From the NCBI GenBank assembly GCA_934271465.1, contig CAKQRQ010000003.1:62001-126000 (forward strand): a stretch of 64,000 nt of DNA. The letters are read 5' to 3'. Under the pieces are notes generated by a model that was given only the letters and a program-made list of their open reading frames with translations, was not told where the DNA came from and did not search any database. Below, one piece after another: positions 15,280-25,058 of this stretch. Numbering within the stretch: position 1 is the first letter of the stretch; every line of letters starts with the position of its first letter. The position numbers were made by a program, and so were the translations under genes. This stretch comes from an uncultured Alphaproteobacteria bacterium (GTDB lineage: Bacteria > Pseudomonadota > Alphaproteobacteria > RF32 > CAG-239).

Positions 15280-17061
15280 TTATTGCATTATTTTTTTCCA
15301 AATTTTTGCCGGAAGGCCTGATCCATAAACGCCTTTCATGGGAGAGTTATCATCATTTCCGATCCAAACGGCACAAATCAGATTGTCGTCAAACCCGACA
15401 AACCAAGCGTCTCGGTGGTCTTGACTAGTTCCTGTTTTGCCGAAAGCTTCCCTTCCGAGAGCGGCAGAAAGGCCGGTTCCGGTTTTAAGAACTTCCCTCA
15501 TCAGCTTTTTCATTAAAATAGTTTCTTCTTCAGATAAAAGACGTCTGTTTTCGTCGGAATCTCGTTGATAAAGCTGAAAACCGTCATTTGTATAAATTTC
15601 TTCAACAGAATAGGGAAAAACGGCAAATCCGCCGTTTGCAACGGTAGCATAAGCGGCGGCCATATCAATAACCCTAACAGAAGATGTGCCTAAAGCTAAT
15701 GATAAGTCATTTTCAAGAGGTGTTGAAATGCCGAGTTTTTTTGCAAGTTGAGCAATTTGCTTGACGCCGACTTTTTGTGCCAAACGAATAGCCGCCAGAT
15801 TGAGTGATTTAGCAAAAGCTTCCCGCAGAGTGACTTCTCCATAATATTTTTTGTCATGATTTTCCGGTCGCCAATCCTTAATGACTAAAGGCTTGTCTTC
15901 AATAATATCTTTGGGAGTAAGTCCCTGATGAATAGCGGTCAAATAAACAAAAAACTTAAAAGCGGATCCGGGTTGGCGTAAGGCCTGAACAGCACGGTTG
16001 AATTGGCTTTGATTATAGTTAACGCCTCCGACAAGGGCTCTGACGGCGCCGTTTTTATCTAAAATAACAACAGCTCCTTGAGAAACGTTTTTATCTTTAG
16101 CAGCAGCTATTTCTTTTTGCAAAATGGCAGACGCTTTTTCTTGAAGGTCTTGATCGAGAGTTGTTAAGGCATAAATATCTGATTCTTGTTCGCCGATGCG
16201 TGCTGAAATTTCGGAAAGGGCAAAATCCGCAAAATAGGCACCGTTTTTAACTTTAGACGGTTTTTCGTCGCCCAAAGGCATTTCAAGAGCACGCAGATAA
16301 TCTTTGTTAGAGAGAAGATTGTTCTCTCTCATAATATTAAGAACAACCTTAGCCCGTTCAAGTGCACGGGTTTTTGAGGCAATAGGGTTGTAACGCGACG
16401 GAGCTTTAAGCATACCGGCCAAAACAGCGGCTTCAAGAATATTTAAGTCTCGAGATGTTTTTTGAAAATATTTTTGAGAGGCAGCCTCGATTCCATAGGC
16501 GCCGTTGCCGAAATAAACACGATTAAGGTAGAGCGTTAAAATTTGTTCTTTTGTAAATTTATGTTCAAGCCAAAAGGCAAGTAACAGCTCTTGAGTCTTT
16601 CGATTGATGGTTTTCTTATTGGTTAAAAACAGATTTTTAGCAACCTGTTGGGTTAAAGTGCTTCCGCCCTGAGCAAAGCGGCCGGCAAAAAGATTTGTAA
16701 TCATGGCGCGCGTGAACGAAACAACGTCAAATCCAAAATGCTCATAAAAGCGGCGGTCTTCCGTCCAAACAATGGCATCTATCACATATTGGGGTAACTC
16801 TTCGGATCGAATAATTTCCGAATAAACCGTGCCGAAGCTTTGAACTTCATTGCCGTTTTCGGCCAAAATAGTAGTTGAGGGTAATCTTGTGCGGTTTATG
16901 GCGGCATCCATGTCCAGAAGCGTTATCAGGCAAAATCCGAGATAAAAAACAAGCAACGCAAATCCGATACCGCAAATTTTCAAGACAAGGTAGAATTTGC
17001 CTGTTCTTTTAGATGAGCGGCGGGATTTTTTAGTTCTTTTTGTTGTGTTTTTTTTAGTCAC
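15280..17061 (-). CDS. Class A penicillin-binding protein 1A family
   Basis: Bifunctional peptidoglycan synthase. A basic cytoplasmic tail (1-20) precedes one transmembrane helix (about 25-48). The GT51 glycosyltransferase domain has TEDRRFYEHFGFD (catalytic Glu near residue 100), GGSTLTQQVAKN and the KFTKEQILTLYLN segment. The transpeptidase has the SxxK nucleophile in PGSAFKF near residue 364, SxN as SLN, and KTGT near 543. At 593 residues it is short for PBP1A (often over 750) and lacks the OB-like insertion, so it is closer to the compact PBP1A/PBP2C type. Start is GTG with AAGGA upstream. It is transcribed divergently from polA across about 140 bp. Confidence 0.92.
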   Translation of the reverse strand: MTKKNTTKRTKKSRRSSKRTGKFYLVLKICGIGFALLVFYLGFCLITLLDMDAAINRTRLPSTTILAENGNEVQSFGTVYSEIIRSEELPQYVIDAIVWTEDRRFYEHFGFDVVSFTRAMITNLFAGRFAQGGSTLTQQVAKNLFLTNKKTINRKTQELLLAFWLEHKFTKEQILTLYLNRVYFGNGAYGIEAASQKYFQKTSRDLNILEAAVLAGMLKAPSRYNPIASKTRALERAKVVLNIMRENNLLSNKDYLRALEMPLGDEKPSKVKNGAYFADFALSEISARIGEQESDIYALTTLDQDLQEKASAILQKEIAAAKDKNVSQGAVVILDKNGAVRALVGGVNYNQSQFNRAVQALRQPGSAFKFFVYLTAIHQGLTPKDIIEDKPLVIKDWRPENHDKKYYGEVTLREAFAKSLNLAAIRLAQKVGVKQIAQLAKKLGISTPLENDLSLALGTSSVRVIDMAAAYATVANGGFAVFPYSVEEIYTNDGFQLYQRDSDENRRLLSEEETILMKKLMREVLKTGTGLSAALGREAFGKTGTSQDHRDAWFVGFDDNLICAVWIGNDDNSPMKGVYGSGLPAKIWKKIMQ

Positions 17062-17200
17062 GGGACAGATTCCTTTTTTTCGATTCTAAATTTTTATAGC
17101 ATAAAGAATTAAATAAAATTTTAATGGGAAAATCCTTTTTATTTGGTAGCATCAGCCTAAATAGTTTTATATACTCTTCAAAAAGATAAAGGGGATAAAA

Positions 17201-19915
17201 ATGGCTGAAAAAATATGTTTGATTGATGGATCCGGATATATTTTCAGAGCTTTTTACGGATTGCCTCCGTTGACAGCGCCTGACGGAACACCGGTTAATG
17301 CAGTTTACGGCTTTACGAATATGTTTTTTAAACTGACAACGAAAATAGGTTGTGCATATTGTTTGGTTTTGTTTGATGCCAAACGCCAAAATTTTCGCAA
17401 CGAAATTTTTGCAGGCTATAAAGGAACGCGAAAAGAAATTCCTGAAGACCTTATTCCTCAATTCCCGATAATCAGAGAAGCTGTCAATGCATTGAACATT
17501 AGCTTTTTGGAAATGGAAGGCTATGAGGCAGATGATCTGATTGCAACCTATACCGAAAAAGCGCTTCAAGAGGGAAAAGAAGTTGTTGTTGTTTCAGGGG
17601 ATAAAGATTTAATGCAGCTGATCCGCCCGGGTGTTGAGTTTTACGATCCGATGAAAGACAAATTTTTTACGCCGGAAGATGTTAAAGAAAAATTCGGCGT
17701 TTATCCGGACAAAGTTGTTGAGGTTCAGGCGTTGTCGGGCGATTCTATTGATAATGTGCCCGGAATCCCCGGAATTGGACCTAAAACAGCTGCTCAACTT
17801 ATTGAGGCATACGGTTCTGTTGAAGGTCTTTTGGCTCATGCGGAAGAGATTAAACAAGAAAAACGTCGGCAGACAATTATAGAGAACGCTGAAAATGCAA
17901 GAATCTCTTTAAAATTAGTAACATTAAAAAAAGATGTGCCGGTCAATGAGCCCGTCTCGAAATTTCAGTGTCGGGAGCCTCAAGAAGATGTCCTGCGGGC
18001 TTTTATTGACAAATACGGCTTTACATCACTCAGGACTCGTCTGGAAAAATGGCTGGGGGAACGTTGTGCGAAAATAGCAGATAATGCACCGATTACAAAA
18101 GTCTACAAAACAATCAAACAGGAAGCGGAATTAAAGGAGCTTGGAGCTCTTGTTGCGGCAGAACGTCGATTTTCTGTAGATATTATTGCGTCAGAAAAGA
18201 AAATAAAAGGATTCTCTTTTGCTGTCAAAGCGGGACAGGCTTTCTTTGTGCCGTTGAATATTCAAGAAACAAACGAAATGCCTGATCTATTCAGTGCGGC
18301 GGCGCCTGAAAAAGGAATAAATTTAAAGGTTTTTTATGCATGGCTGAAACCGCTGCTTGAAGCAAAGTCTATCTTAAAAATCGGAAGCAATATCAAAAAT
18401 GTGATGCATCTTGTTTCTGAAAGGTTTGGAGAGACATCGGTTTTTCCTTACGATGATGTGTCAATAATTTCTTATTGTTTGGACAGTTCCGAGCATTTGC
18501 ATGATTTAAAGAGTCTTGCGGGAATTTTCTTAAAAGAAAACCTGAAAACAGAAGAAGATCTTCTCGGAACGGGAAAAAATAAAATAGCTCTTAATATGGT
18601 AGATGAAGAAAATATTGCGGCTTGGGCATGCAGTCGTGCAGACAGTATTTTGAGGCTGTATGACATGCTTAAAGCAAGATTGGTTGCGGAGAGTAGGGTA
18701 AAAGTTTATGAAACTTTTGACAGACCTCTTGTCGCAACCCTTTATCAAATGGAGCGGCGGGGAATTAAGGTCAATGCCAGAGAATTAAAGGCGCTAAGCA
18801 CTTATTTTGATAGCAGAATGAAAGAGCTTGAGAAAAAAATATTTGAACTGGCTGGCGAAGAATTTAATATCGGATCACCTAAGCAAATCGGAGAGATCCT
18901 CTTTGAAAAACAGGGGTTGAAAGGCAAAAAAACACCGAGCGGTGCTTGGGCGACAGGTGCAGAAATACTAGAAGATTTGGCCGAAAATGGAAATGAACTG
19001 TGCTCCAAGATTTTGGATTGGAGAGAGGTTAGTAAATTAAAGTCAACATATACCGATTCGTTGTTTAATTTGTTGGACAAAAATGGGCGGGTGCATACAA
19101 CCTTTGCGCAGACGGTTGCTAATACAGGAAGATTGGCCTCAAACAACCCGAATTTGCAGAATATTCCGATTCGGAGTGAAGACGGCCGGAAAATACGTTC
19201 TTGTTTTATTGCTCAAAAGGGATGTAAATTAATCTCGTGTGATTATTCTCAAGTTGAGTTGAGGCTTCTGGCTGATGTGGCTGACGTCAAAAAGCTGAAA
19301 GAAGCGTTTGAGGCAGGAATAGATATTCATACGGCGACGGCTTCACATGTTTTCGGGGTTCCGCCAGAGCAAGTTGATTCCGGATTAAGGCGTCATGCTA
19401 AGGCTATTAATTTTGGAATTGTTTATGGAATATCTGCATTCGGGTTAGCCAAAAATATCGGTGTTTCCACAGCCGAGGCCAGAGCTTATATTGATGCCTA
19501 TTTTGCGCAAATGCCTGAAATTAAAACCTATATGGAAAAAACAATAGCCTTTGCACATGCACGCGGCTATGTCGAAACGCCGTTTGGGCGTAAATGTTCG
19601 GTTTTCGGAATTAATGATTCCAATAAAAGAATTGTTTCTAACGCTGAACGAGCCGCAATTAATGCGCCGATTCAAGGCGGTGCGGCGGATATTATCAAAT
19701 TGGCAATGAACAAGATAGAGCGGTTGCTCAAAGAAAAGCAAATGCAAACGAAAATGCTCCTTCAGGTTCATGATGAGCTTGTTTTTGAGGTGCCCGATTC
19801 GGAAGTTCCTCAAGCATTGGAATTAGTTAAAAACGAGATGGAAAACATCATTAAATCCTCTGTTCGGTTTAAAGCGGAAGCCGGTGTCGGAGAGACATGG
19901 ACCGAGGCTCATTAA
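17201..19915 (+). CDS. polA: DNA polymerase I, proofreading domain apparently inactive
   Basis: Repair polymerase for Okazaki fragment processing. Residues 1-290 are the 5'-3' (FEN-like) exonuclease (LIDGSGYIFRAFYG, YKGTRK, EADDLIA, SGDKDLMQL, GIGPKTA). About 310-490 has the RNase H-like 3'-5' exonuclease fold, but the DxE motif reads VDIIAS (D327, no Glu), the middle Asp is replaced (NIKNVMH) and the last motif reads ACSRADS instead of the ED-x-D pattern. Residues 500-904 are the polymerase with DYSQVELR (motif A), RHAKAINFGIVYG (motif B) and QVHDELVFEV (motif C). 904 residues is full length. AAGGGGAT precedes the ATG. Confidence 0.95.
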   Translation: MAEKICLIDGSGYIFRAFYGLPPLTAPDGTPVNAVYGFTNMFFKLTTKIGCAYCLVLFDAKRQNFRNEIFAGYKGTRKEIPEDLIPQFPIIREAVNALNISFLEMEGYEADDLIATYTEKALQEGKEVVVVSGDKDLMQLIRPGVEFYDPMKDKFFTPEDVKEKFGVYPDKVVEVQALSGDSIDNVPGIPGIGPKTAAQLIEAYGSVEGLLAHAEEIKQEKRRQTIIENAENARISLKLVTLKKDVPVNEPVSKFQCREPQEDVLRAFIDKYGFTSLRTRLEKWLGERCAKIADNAPITKVYKTIKQEAELKELGALVAAERRFSVDIIASEKKIKGFSFAVKAGQAFFVPLNIQETNEMPDLFSAAAPEKGINLKVFYAWLKPLLEAKSILKIGSNIKNVMHLVSERFGETSVFPYDDVSIISYCLDSSEHLHDLKSLAGIFLKENLKTEEDLLGTGKNKIALNMVDEENIAAWACSRADSILRLYDMLKARLVAESRVKVYETFDRPLVATLYQMERRGIKVNARELKALSTYFDSRMKELEKKIFELAGEEFNIGSPKQIGEILFEKQGLKGKKTPSGAWATGAEILEDLAENGNELCSKILDWREVSKLKSTYTDSLFNLLDKNGRVHTTFAQTVANTGRLASNNPNLQNIPIRSEDGRKIRSCFIAQKGCKLISCDYSQVELRLLADVADVKKLKEAFEAGIDIHTATASHVFGVPPEQVDSGLRRHAKAINFGIVYGISAFGLAKNIGVSTAEARAYIDAYFAQMPEIKTYMEKTIAFAHARGYVETPFGRKCSVFGINDSNKRIVSNAERAAINAPIQGGAADIIKLAMNKIERLLKEKQMQTKMLLQVHDELVFEVPDSEVPQALELVKNEMENIIKSSVRFKAEAGVGETWTEAH

Positions 19916-20031
19916 AGCCGACTTTTTATACACAAAAATCTGGGAAAACAATAAATTTTGCTTGGGTTTTCAGGCAAAAGAGTCTATATTTTTAACAGTA
20001 TTTTTTTTGAAAAAAGAGGAAAGAAAAAATT
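19916..20031 (+). promoter_or_regulatory. polA-gyrB spacer with one DnaA-box match
   Basis: The 116-bp spacer contains TTATACACA at 19926-19934, a perfect match to the TTATNCACA DnaA-box pattern, and an AT-rich stretch before the gyrB ribosome-binding site (GAGGAAAG). No strong terminator for polA is visible. One box could reflect DnaA control of gyrB or chance. Confidence 0.35.
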
Positions 20032-22461
20032 ATGGTTTCAGAAGTTACAAATGCTGTTGAAAAAGAATATGGCGCCGATTCTATTAAAGTCTTGAAAGGT
20101 CTTGATGCTGTGCGCAAACGTCCCGGAATGTATATAGGGGATACCGATGACGGATCCGGCTTGCATCACATGATTTATGAGGTGCTGGATAACGCGATTG
20201 ATGAGGCCTTAGCCGGATATTGCGACAAGACGGAAATTATCCTCAATCCGGACGGCTCGGCAACCATTCGCGACAATGGGCGCGGTATACCTGTCGGAAT
20301 GCATAAAGAAGAAGGTATCTCCGCTGCTGAGGTTATTATGACCGAACTTCACTCCGGTGGTAAATTCGATAATAATTCTTACAAAGTTTCCGGAGGTCTG
20401 CATGGTGTTGGTGTCTCGGTTGTTAACGCTTTGTCGACATGGCTGAAACTGCGTATTTGGCGCGAAGGAAAAGAGCATTTGGCAACCTTTGCCAACGGAA
20501 ATGTTGTCGAACATCTGAAAGTCGTTGGAGAAGCTCCAAATCGTCACGGAACGGAGGTCACTTTCCTGCCTTCGCCGGAGACATTTACTTTGACAGAGTT
20601 TAATTTTGAAACTCTAGAGCGTGCTATCAGAGAAAAAGCCTTTTTGAACTCGGGCGTCTATCTGAAATTGATTGATAACAGAGGAGCTGAACCCCGAGAA
20701 GTTGATTTCCACTATGAAGGTGGATTGAAAGCTTTTGTAGCGCATTTGAATAAGTCTAAGGCGCCGTTGCATGAAGAAATTATCAGCGTTGCCGGAGAAA
20801 AGGACGATATTGTTGTCGAGGCGGCTTTGCAATGGACAAATGCCTACAACGAAAGTATGTTGTGCTTTACAAACAATATTCCTCAAAAAGACGGCGGAAC
20901 ACATCTGGCCGGTTTCAGAGGAGCTTTAACACGCAGTATTAATAACTATATTCAGGAAAACGGCTTGCTTAAAAAAGAGAAAATCGTTCTGACCGGTGAT
21001 GATATGCGTGAAGGTTTGAGCTGTGTCTTGTCGGTCAAAGTGCCGGATCCAAAATTTTCTTCTCAAACAAAAGATAAGTTGGTTTCCTCTGAAGTTCGTC
21101 CAGTTGTTGAAAATGTCGTTAACGATAAATTGAAAGAGTGGTTGGATGAGCATCCGAATGAGGCTAAAATCATTGTCGGAAAGATTATTGAGGCGGCGAC
21201 CGCACGCGAGGCAGCTCGCAAAGCCAGAGAATTGACCCGCCGCAAAGGTGTTTTGGATGTAGCTTCTCTTCCCGGAAAATTGGCCGATTGTCAGGAAAAA
21301 GATCCGGCCTTGTCCGAAGTCTTTATCGTTGAGGGAGATTCTGCGGGCGGATCGGCCAAGCAGGGACGCCACCGCCGTAATCAGGCGATTATGCCGCTGC
21401 GCGGTAAGATTTTGAATGTGGAAAGGGCTCGTTTTGATAAAATGCTTAATTCTGCCGAAATCGGAACTATTATCACAGCATTGGGAACAGGTATCGGGCG
21501 TGATGACTTTAATCCGGATAAGTGCCGGTATCACAAGATTATTATCATGGCCGATGCTGATGTCGACGGATCACATATCCGCACATTGTTGTTAACGTTC
21601 TTTTACCGTCAAATGCCCGAATTGATTGAGCGCGGCTATGTCTATATTGCTCAGCCGCCGCTGTATAAAGTCAAAAAGGGTAACTCAATTCTCTATATCA
21701 AAAATGAGCGCGAAATGGATGACTATCTGATTCGCGGTGGGTGTGAGGATGCGGCTCTGGTTCTGGCTGATGGAGAGCAAATTGCCGGACAGGATTTGAT
21801 AGAGTTGGTCGAAAAAAACCGCAAAGCCCGCACATTAATTGCAAACCTAAGCAAAAATGTTCCAGAGCGGATTATTGAGCAAATGGCCATTTTCGGATTA
21901 TTTACGCCGGAATTTTTAAACAGTGCTAATGTTAAACCGCAGTTAGATGCCTTAGCTGCTCGTTTGGATGAGTTGGAAGCTGAATATGATCGCGGATGGA
22001 AAGCCGAAATGCAATCGGACGGCTCGTTGTTGTTCTCAAGAACATTGCGCGGTGTTACCGAAAAACATATTGTCGGCGCTAATATTTTGGATATGCAGGA
22101 AGTTCCCGTTTTGGCCGGCATGCAAAAAGTTTTGCATGATACATTCGGCAAAACATCTTCTCTGGTTTCAAAACAAGGTTTAGAGCAAAAAATAAGCGGC
22201 CCCGTCAGCTTTGTTGATGCTGTTTTGTCTGCAGGAAAGAAAGGAATAGCCATTCAGCGCTATAAAGGATTGGGAGAGATGAACCCAGAACAGCTCTGGG
22301 AAACGACCCTTGATCCTGAGGCGCGTTCTTTGCTTCAGGTTAAAATTGATCGAATGGAAGAAGCGGATGAAACCTTTGCGACCCTGATGGGCGATGTGGT
22401 TGAACCTCGAAAAGAATTTATTCAGGAAAATGCATTGAACGTTGTCAATTTGGATATTTAA
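20032..22461 (+). CDS. gyrB: DNA gyrase subunit B
   Basis: ATPase/TOPRIM subunit of gyrase, which introduces negative supercoils with GyrA. 809 residues, the full proteobacterial GyrB length including the approximately 165-residue insert absent from ParE (here about residues 555-720). GHKL motifs VRKRPGMYIG, EVLDNAIDEA, DNGRGIP and GGLHGVG; TOPRIM EGDSAGGSA near residue 434 and ADADVDGSHI near 507; C-terminal IQRYKGLGEMNPEQLWETT. In many Alphaproteobacteria gyrB follows recF; here recF is 11 kb away and gyrB stands behind polA. Terminated by the hairpin at 22471. Confidence 0.97.
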   Translation: MVSEVTNAVEKEYGADSIKVLKGLDAVRKRPGMYIGDTDDGSGLHHMIYEVLDNAIDEALAGYCDKTEIILNPDGSATIRDNGRGIPVGMHKEEGISAAEVIMTELHSGGKFDNNSYKVSGGLHGVGVSVVNALSTWLKLRIWREGKEHLATFANGNVVEHLKVVGEAPNRHGTEVTFLPSPETFTLTEFNFETLERAIREKAFLNSGVYLKLIDNRGAEPREVDFHYEGGLKAFVAHLNKSKAPLHEEIISVAGEKDDIVVEAALQWTNAYNESMLCFTNNIPQKDGGTHLAGFRGALTRSINNYIQENGLLKKEKIVLTGDDMREGLSCVLSVKVPDPKFSSQTKDKLVSSEVRPVVENVVNDKLKEWLDEHPNEAKIIVGKIIEAATAREAARKARELTRRKGVLDVASLPGKLADCQEKDPALSEVFIVEGDSAGGSAKQGRHRRNQAIMPLRGKILNVERARFDKMLNSAEIGTIITALGTGIGRDDFNPDKCRYHKIIIMADADVDGSHIRTLLLTFFYRQMPELIERGYVYIAQPPLYKVKKGNSILYIKNEREMDDYLIRGGCEDAALVLADGEQIAGQDLIELVEKNRKARTLIANLSKNVPERIIEQMAIFGLFTPEFLNSANVKPQLDALAARLDELEAEYDRGWKAEMQSDGSLLFSRTLRGVTEKHIVGANILDMQEVPVLAGMQKVLHDTFGKTSSLVSKQGLEQKISGPVSFVDAVLSAGKKGIAIQRYKGLGEMNPEQLWETTLDPEARSLLQVKIDRMEEADETFATLMGDVVEPRKEFIQENALNVVNLDI

Positions 22462-22470
22462 GAGAATATC

Positions 22471-22504
22471 AAAAAGCCCGAATATCTTGATGTTCGGGCT
22501 TTTT
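22471..22504 (+). terminator. Intrinsic terminator of gyrB
   Basis: A perfect 12-bp stem AAAAAGCCCGAA/TTCGGGCTTTTT with a 10-nt loop, beginning 9 nt after the gyrB stop and ending in a T-run. Confidence 0.9.
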
Positions 22505-22569
22505 GTATCTTGAAAGGTTCAGACAAAATCTTATGTTAAGATATAACTCTGTCTTTAAGGTAAAAAGGA

Positions 22570-23643
22570 ATGAAGTTTTTTAAACTGATAACAATTATGC
22601 TTCTTTTTCCGGCGGTTGTTTTTGCAGGCGAATGGGATTATGATTTTTCAGCAGAAGTTCAAGGCCTGTATGGATATAGTGATGTCAAAGAACACCATCA
22701 TGGAATAGGTAAAGGCAAACTGAAAAACACACTTACATATTCATTTGATGAAGAAACAAGTGCCGAAACACATATAGACTTTATCGGCGGCCTTAATCGA
22801 GAACTCCAAAATGAAAATCAAGGGCGGTGGGGCGAAGAGGTTTATGGCATTTTTGATTCATCTTATGGTCAAATAATGGCCGGACAGATTGAAAATGTCG
22901 CTTCTTTGTTTCATAACGGAGCGCCGAAAACCGGCGCAATTCAAACCGGTGCAGATGTGGTTGACTTTATGGCTAACCCGAACTGGAAAAGAACCTCAAA
23001 AGAAACAAAGTTTGCTACTTTAACTTCAACGGATATTAATACAGACGGTGTTGCAGCGAAAGTAAGCTATATTTCGCCTGAAATTTATGGAACGGCTCTC
23101 GGTTTTTCTTATATGCCGAATGCTTACAGCCGTAAAGGTTTGATTAACAAGCATGCCGGCTATGCGCATAAAGACGGTTTTGTTGGGGCAATTTATTCGG
23201 ATCAGGATTGGGGCTTTTTTGAAAGCAAAGCTTCGTTTGGTTATGCGCAATATCAAGGAAACAGCAAAGAATTTTCTTACGGGCTGAATTTGAGCCGCGG
23301 AAATTGGAGCATCGGGGGCGGATTCAGAAAAAGCTATATTGACGGCGATAACAAATCAACACCGAACAGACCGTTGCCGACGGATTTTGATGGGTATCGG
23401 GAAGGATATGCATGGAATGTTGGCGCAGGGTATGAAATAGGTCCTTTTTCATCGGCTTTGACCTATTTTGAAGCAAAGGCTGAAAACTCTGAAAATGAGA
23501 GCAAAATAATCAGTTTTTCAAATGAATATCAGGTTAATAAAAATCTCAATATTTATGCAGCAGCATTTTATGCGGATTATGATAACACAACGGAAGATAC
23601 AAAAGGATATGCCGTTGTCGCGGGAATAGGAGTTAAATTTTAA
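22570..23643 (+). CDS. Outer-membrane porin-like beta-barrel protein
   Basis: A 357-residue secreted protein. Signal peptide 1-19 (cleavage after VVFA). The mature part is rich in alternating Gly/Tyr/aromatic beta strands ('YGYSDVKE', 'GRWGEEVYGIFDSSYGQIMAGQ', 'NVGAGYEIGPFSSALTYFEAKAE') and ends in a terminal Phe (GIGVKF), the signal for BAM-dependent outer-membrane assembly. The segment 'DSSYGQIMAGQ' corresponds to the 'G.v.lGR' loop-3 region of Gram-negative porins, so a 16-strand trimeric porin is most likely. Its stop shares a base with the start of the next gene (TAATG), suggesting translational coupling to the regulator. Confidence 0.82.
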   Translation: MKFFKLITIMLLFPAVVFAGEWDYDFSAEVQGLYGYSDVKEHHHGIGKGKLKNTLTYSFDEETSAETHIDFIGGLNRELQNENQGRWGEEVYGIFDSSYGQIMAGQIENVASLFHNGAPKTGAIQTGADVVDFMANPNWKRTSKETKFATLTSTDINTDGVAAKVSYISPEIYGTALGFSYMPNAYSRKGLINKHAGYAHKDGFVGAIYSDQDWGFFESKASFGYAQYQGNSKEFSYGLNLSRGNWSIGGGFRKSYIDGDNKSTPNRPLPTDFDGYREGYAWNVGAGYEIGPFSSALTYFEAKAENSENESKIISFSNEYQVNKNLNIYAAAFYADYDNTTEDTKGYAVVAGIGVKF

Positions 23644-24257
23644 TGTCAAATGTTTTGATTTTATCCGAAAATGAAGAATTTAAAACAGATTTAGAGGATC
23701 AAATAAGGCATCATGCGCCGGAATTGACCGTGGTTGATGATAGTCAGGCGGATATTATAGTTATTGATGAAAATATGAAATTGTTAGAAAACAATGCAGC
23801 AAAAGACAATAAAGCGCCTGTTATTTTATTGTCAGGCTTTGGTGAAACATTAGAAGGAATAGGTGTTTCACAAGTTATTGAAAAACCGTTTTTTTTAAGT
23901 AGTTTTTTAGATTCGATTAAAGCTTCTATTCATATTTTTGAAAATTCGGCTGACGGCGCATTAGAATTTAATCAATATATACTATATCCCATACGTAAAG
24001 AGATTATGAACTTGCGTAACAATGAACTTATTAAGTTGACTGAAAAAGAAGTGTCAATTATCAAATACTTATATAAAAATAAAGATAAAATTATCAGTAA
24101 AAGCGATTTGATGAAAGAAGTATGGGGATATGCGCTTGATGCGGCCACTCACACGGTTGAAACTCATATTTACAGGCTGCGGCAAAAAGTTGAGCATGAA
24201 GATGAAGCCGCTCAGTTGATACTGACATCTGAAGGCGGGTATCAACTCAAATTTTAA
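23643..24257 (+). CDS. Atypical OmpR-type response regulator
   Basis: A 204-residue two-domain protein: a short receiver-like domain (about 1-95) and an OmpR/PhoB winged-helix DNA-binding domain (about 115-204, with KLTEKEVSIIKYLYKNKDKIISKSDLM and VETHIYRLRQKVE). The receiver keeps the phospho-acceptor Asp42 (VIDENM), a Ser in LLSGFGE and the Lys in EKPF, but the N-terminal acidic pair is replaced by SENEE and the domain is about 20-25 residues shorter than usual. No sensor kinase is adjacent. Start overlaps the porin stop by 1 nt. Its 3' end overlaps xthA by 11 nt in convergent orientation. A role in controlling the porin is inference from coupling. Confidence 0.82.
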   Translation: MSNVLILSENEEFKTDLEDQIRHHAPELTVVDDSQADIIVIDENMKLLENNAAKDNKAPVILLSGFGETLEGIGVSQVIEKPFFLSSFLDSIKASIHIFENSADGALEFNQYILYPIRKEIMNLRNNELIKLTEKEVSIIKYLYKNKDKIISKSDLMKEVWGYALDAATHTVETHIYRLRQKVEHEDEAAQLILTSEGGYQLKF

Positions 24258-25053
24258 GATCGATAAGAACAGGGATATGATCTGAAGGTCGTTCGGCAGA
24301 GCGGAATTCTTTAAGGAATTGAACATCGAAAACAGACTTTTTTAAAGGCTCGGTAACCCAAATATGATCCAACCGCCGTCCTTTGTTATTTATCATCCAT
24401 GAAGGATTGCGATAACTCCACCATGAAAAGATTTTTTCAGGCTCGGGGTAAATCTGACGAACGGCATCGGTAAAGTCTAAAGAATTAAAAAGCCTATCCA
24501 AGCGTCCTGTTTCAATAGGTGTATGAGAAATAATTTTTAAGAGTTGTTTATGATTCCAAACATCATTTGGAGAGGGCGCAACATTAAAATCTCCGCAAAT
24601 TAACATCTTTTTCTTGCTTAAAGCATCTTCATGCTGCTCAAAATATTCCGATATATCGTCCATAAAACAGAGTTTATGAGCAAAGGACAAGTTAATAATC
24701 GGGTCTGGAATATCCCCACCGGCCGGAATATAAAGACTGTTAATTTCAATATCCCCAAAAATGGTAGCCTTAATATGACGGGCATCATGTTTGCCGACCC
24801 AATCAAGAGGGGTAATATCTGCTAAAGGTATTTTAGAAAGAATGGCCACGCCGTTATAAGACGGCATACTATAAAGAGCTATATGCTCAAGCCCAAAGGA
24901 TTTAATCGCCTCAAAAGGGAAATCTTCTGACTTTGCCTTAACTTCTTGCAGGCAAATAATATCCGGCGCATAAATATCTGTCAGGCGTTGTAATAAATCA
25001 AGCCGGATTCGAATAGAATTAATATTCCATGTAACAAGACGGAAAGAGGGCAT
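24247..25053 (-). CDS. xthA: Exodeoxyribonuclease III (AP endonuclease)
   Basis: Mg-dependent AP endonuclease and 3' exonuclease of base-excision repair. EEP-fold motifs in order: TWNINSIRIR (residues 8-17), CLQEVKA (35-41), GVAILSK, LYIPAGGD, CGDFNVAPSPNDVWN (catalytic Asp/Asn), FSWWSYR, and DHIWVTEP ending with PSDHIPV (catalytic Asp-His). 268 residues is the usual size. Starts 5 nt after the lolA stop; lolA-xthA adjacency is common in Alphaproteobacteria. Confidence 0.95.
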   Translation of the reverse strand: MPSFRLVTWNINSIRIRLDLLQRLTDIYAPDIICLQEVKAKSEDFPFEAIKSFGLEHIALYSMPSYNGVAILSKIPLADITPLDWVGKHDARHIKATIFGDIEINSLYIPAGGDIPDPIINLSFAHKLCFMDDISEYFEQHEDALSKKKMLICGDFNVAPSPNDVWNHKQLLKIISHTPIETGRLDRLFNSLDFTDAVRQIYPEPEKIFSWWSYRNPSWMINNKGRRLDHIWVTEPLKKSVFDVQFLKEFRSAERPSDHIPVLIDLKI

Positions 25054-25058
25054 AAAAA

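Noticed and set aside
19926..19934. Single TTATACACA DnaA box as a replication origin
   Set aside because: One match is expected by chance in AT-rich DNA and no second box is near; kept only as a note on the gyrB spacer.
20926..21534. Long antisense reading frame over gyrB (and similar ones over cca, dnaA, lon and accA)
   Set aside because: Typical codon-shadow frames: no ribosome-binding site, no recognisable composition, fully inside strongly conserved genes.
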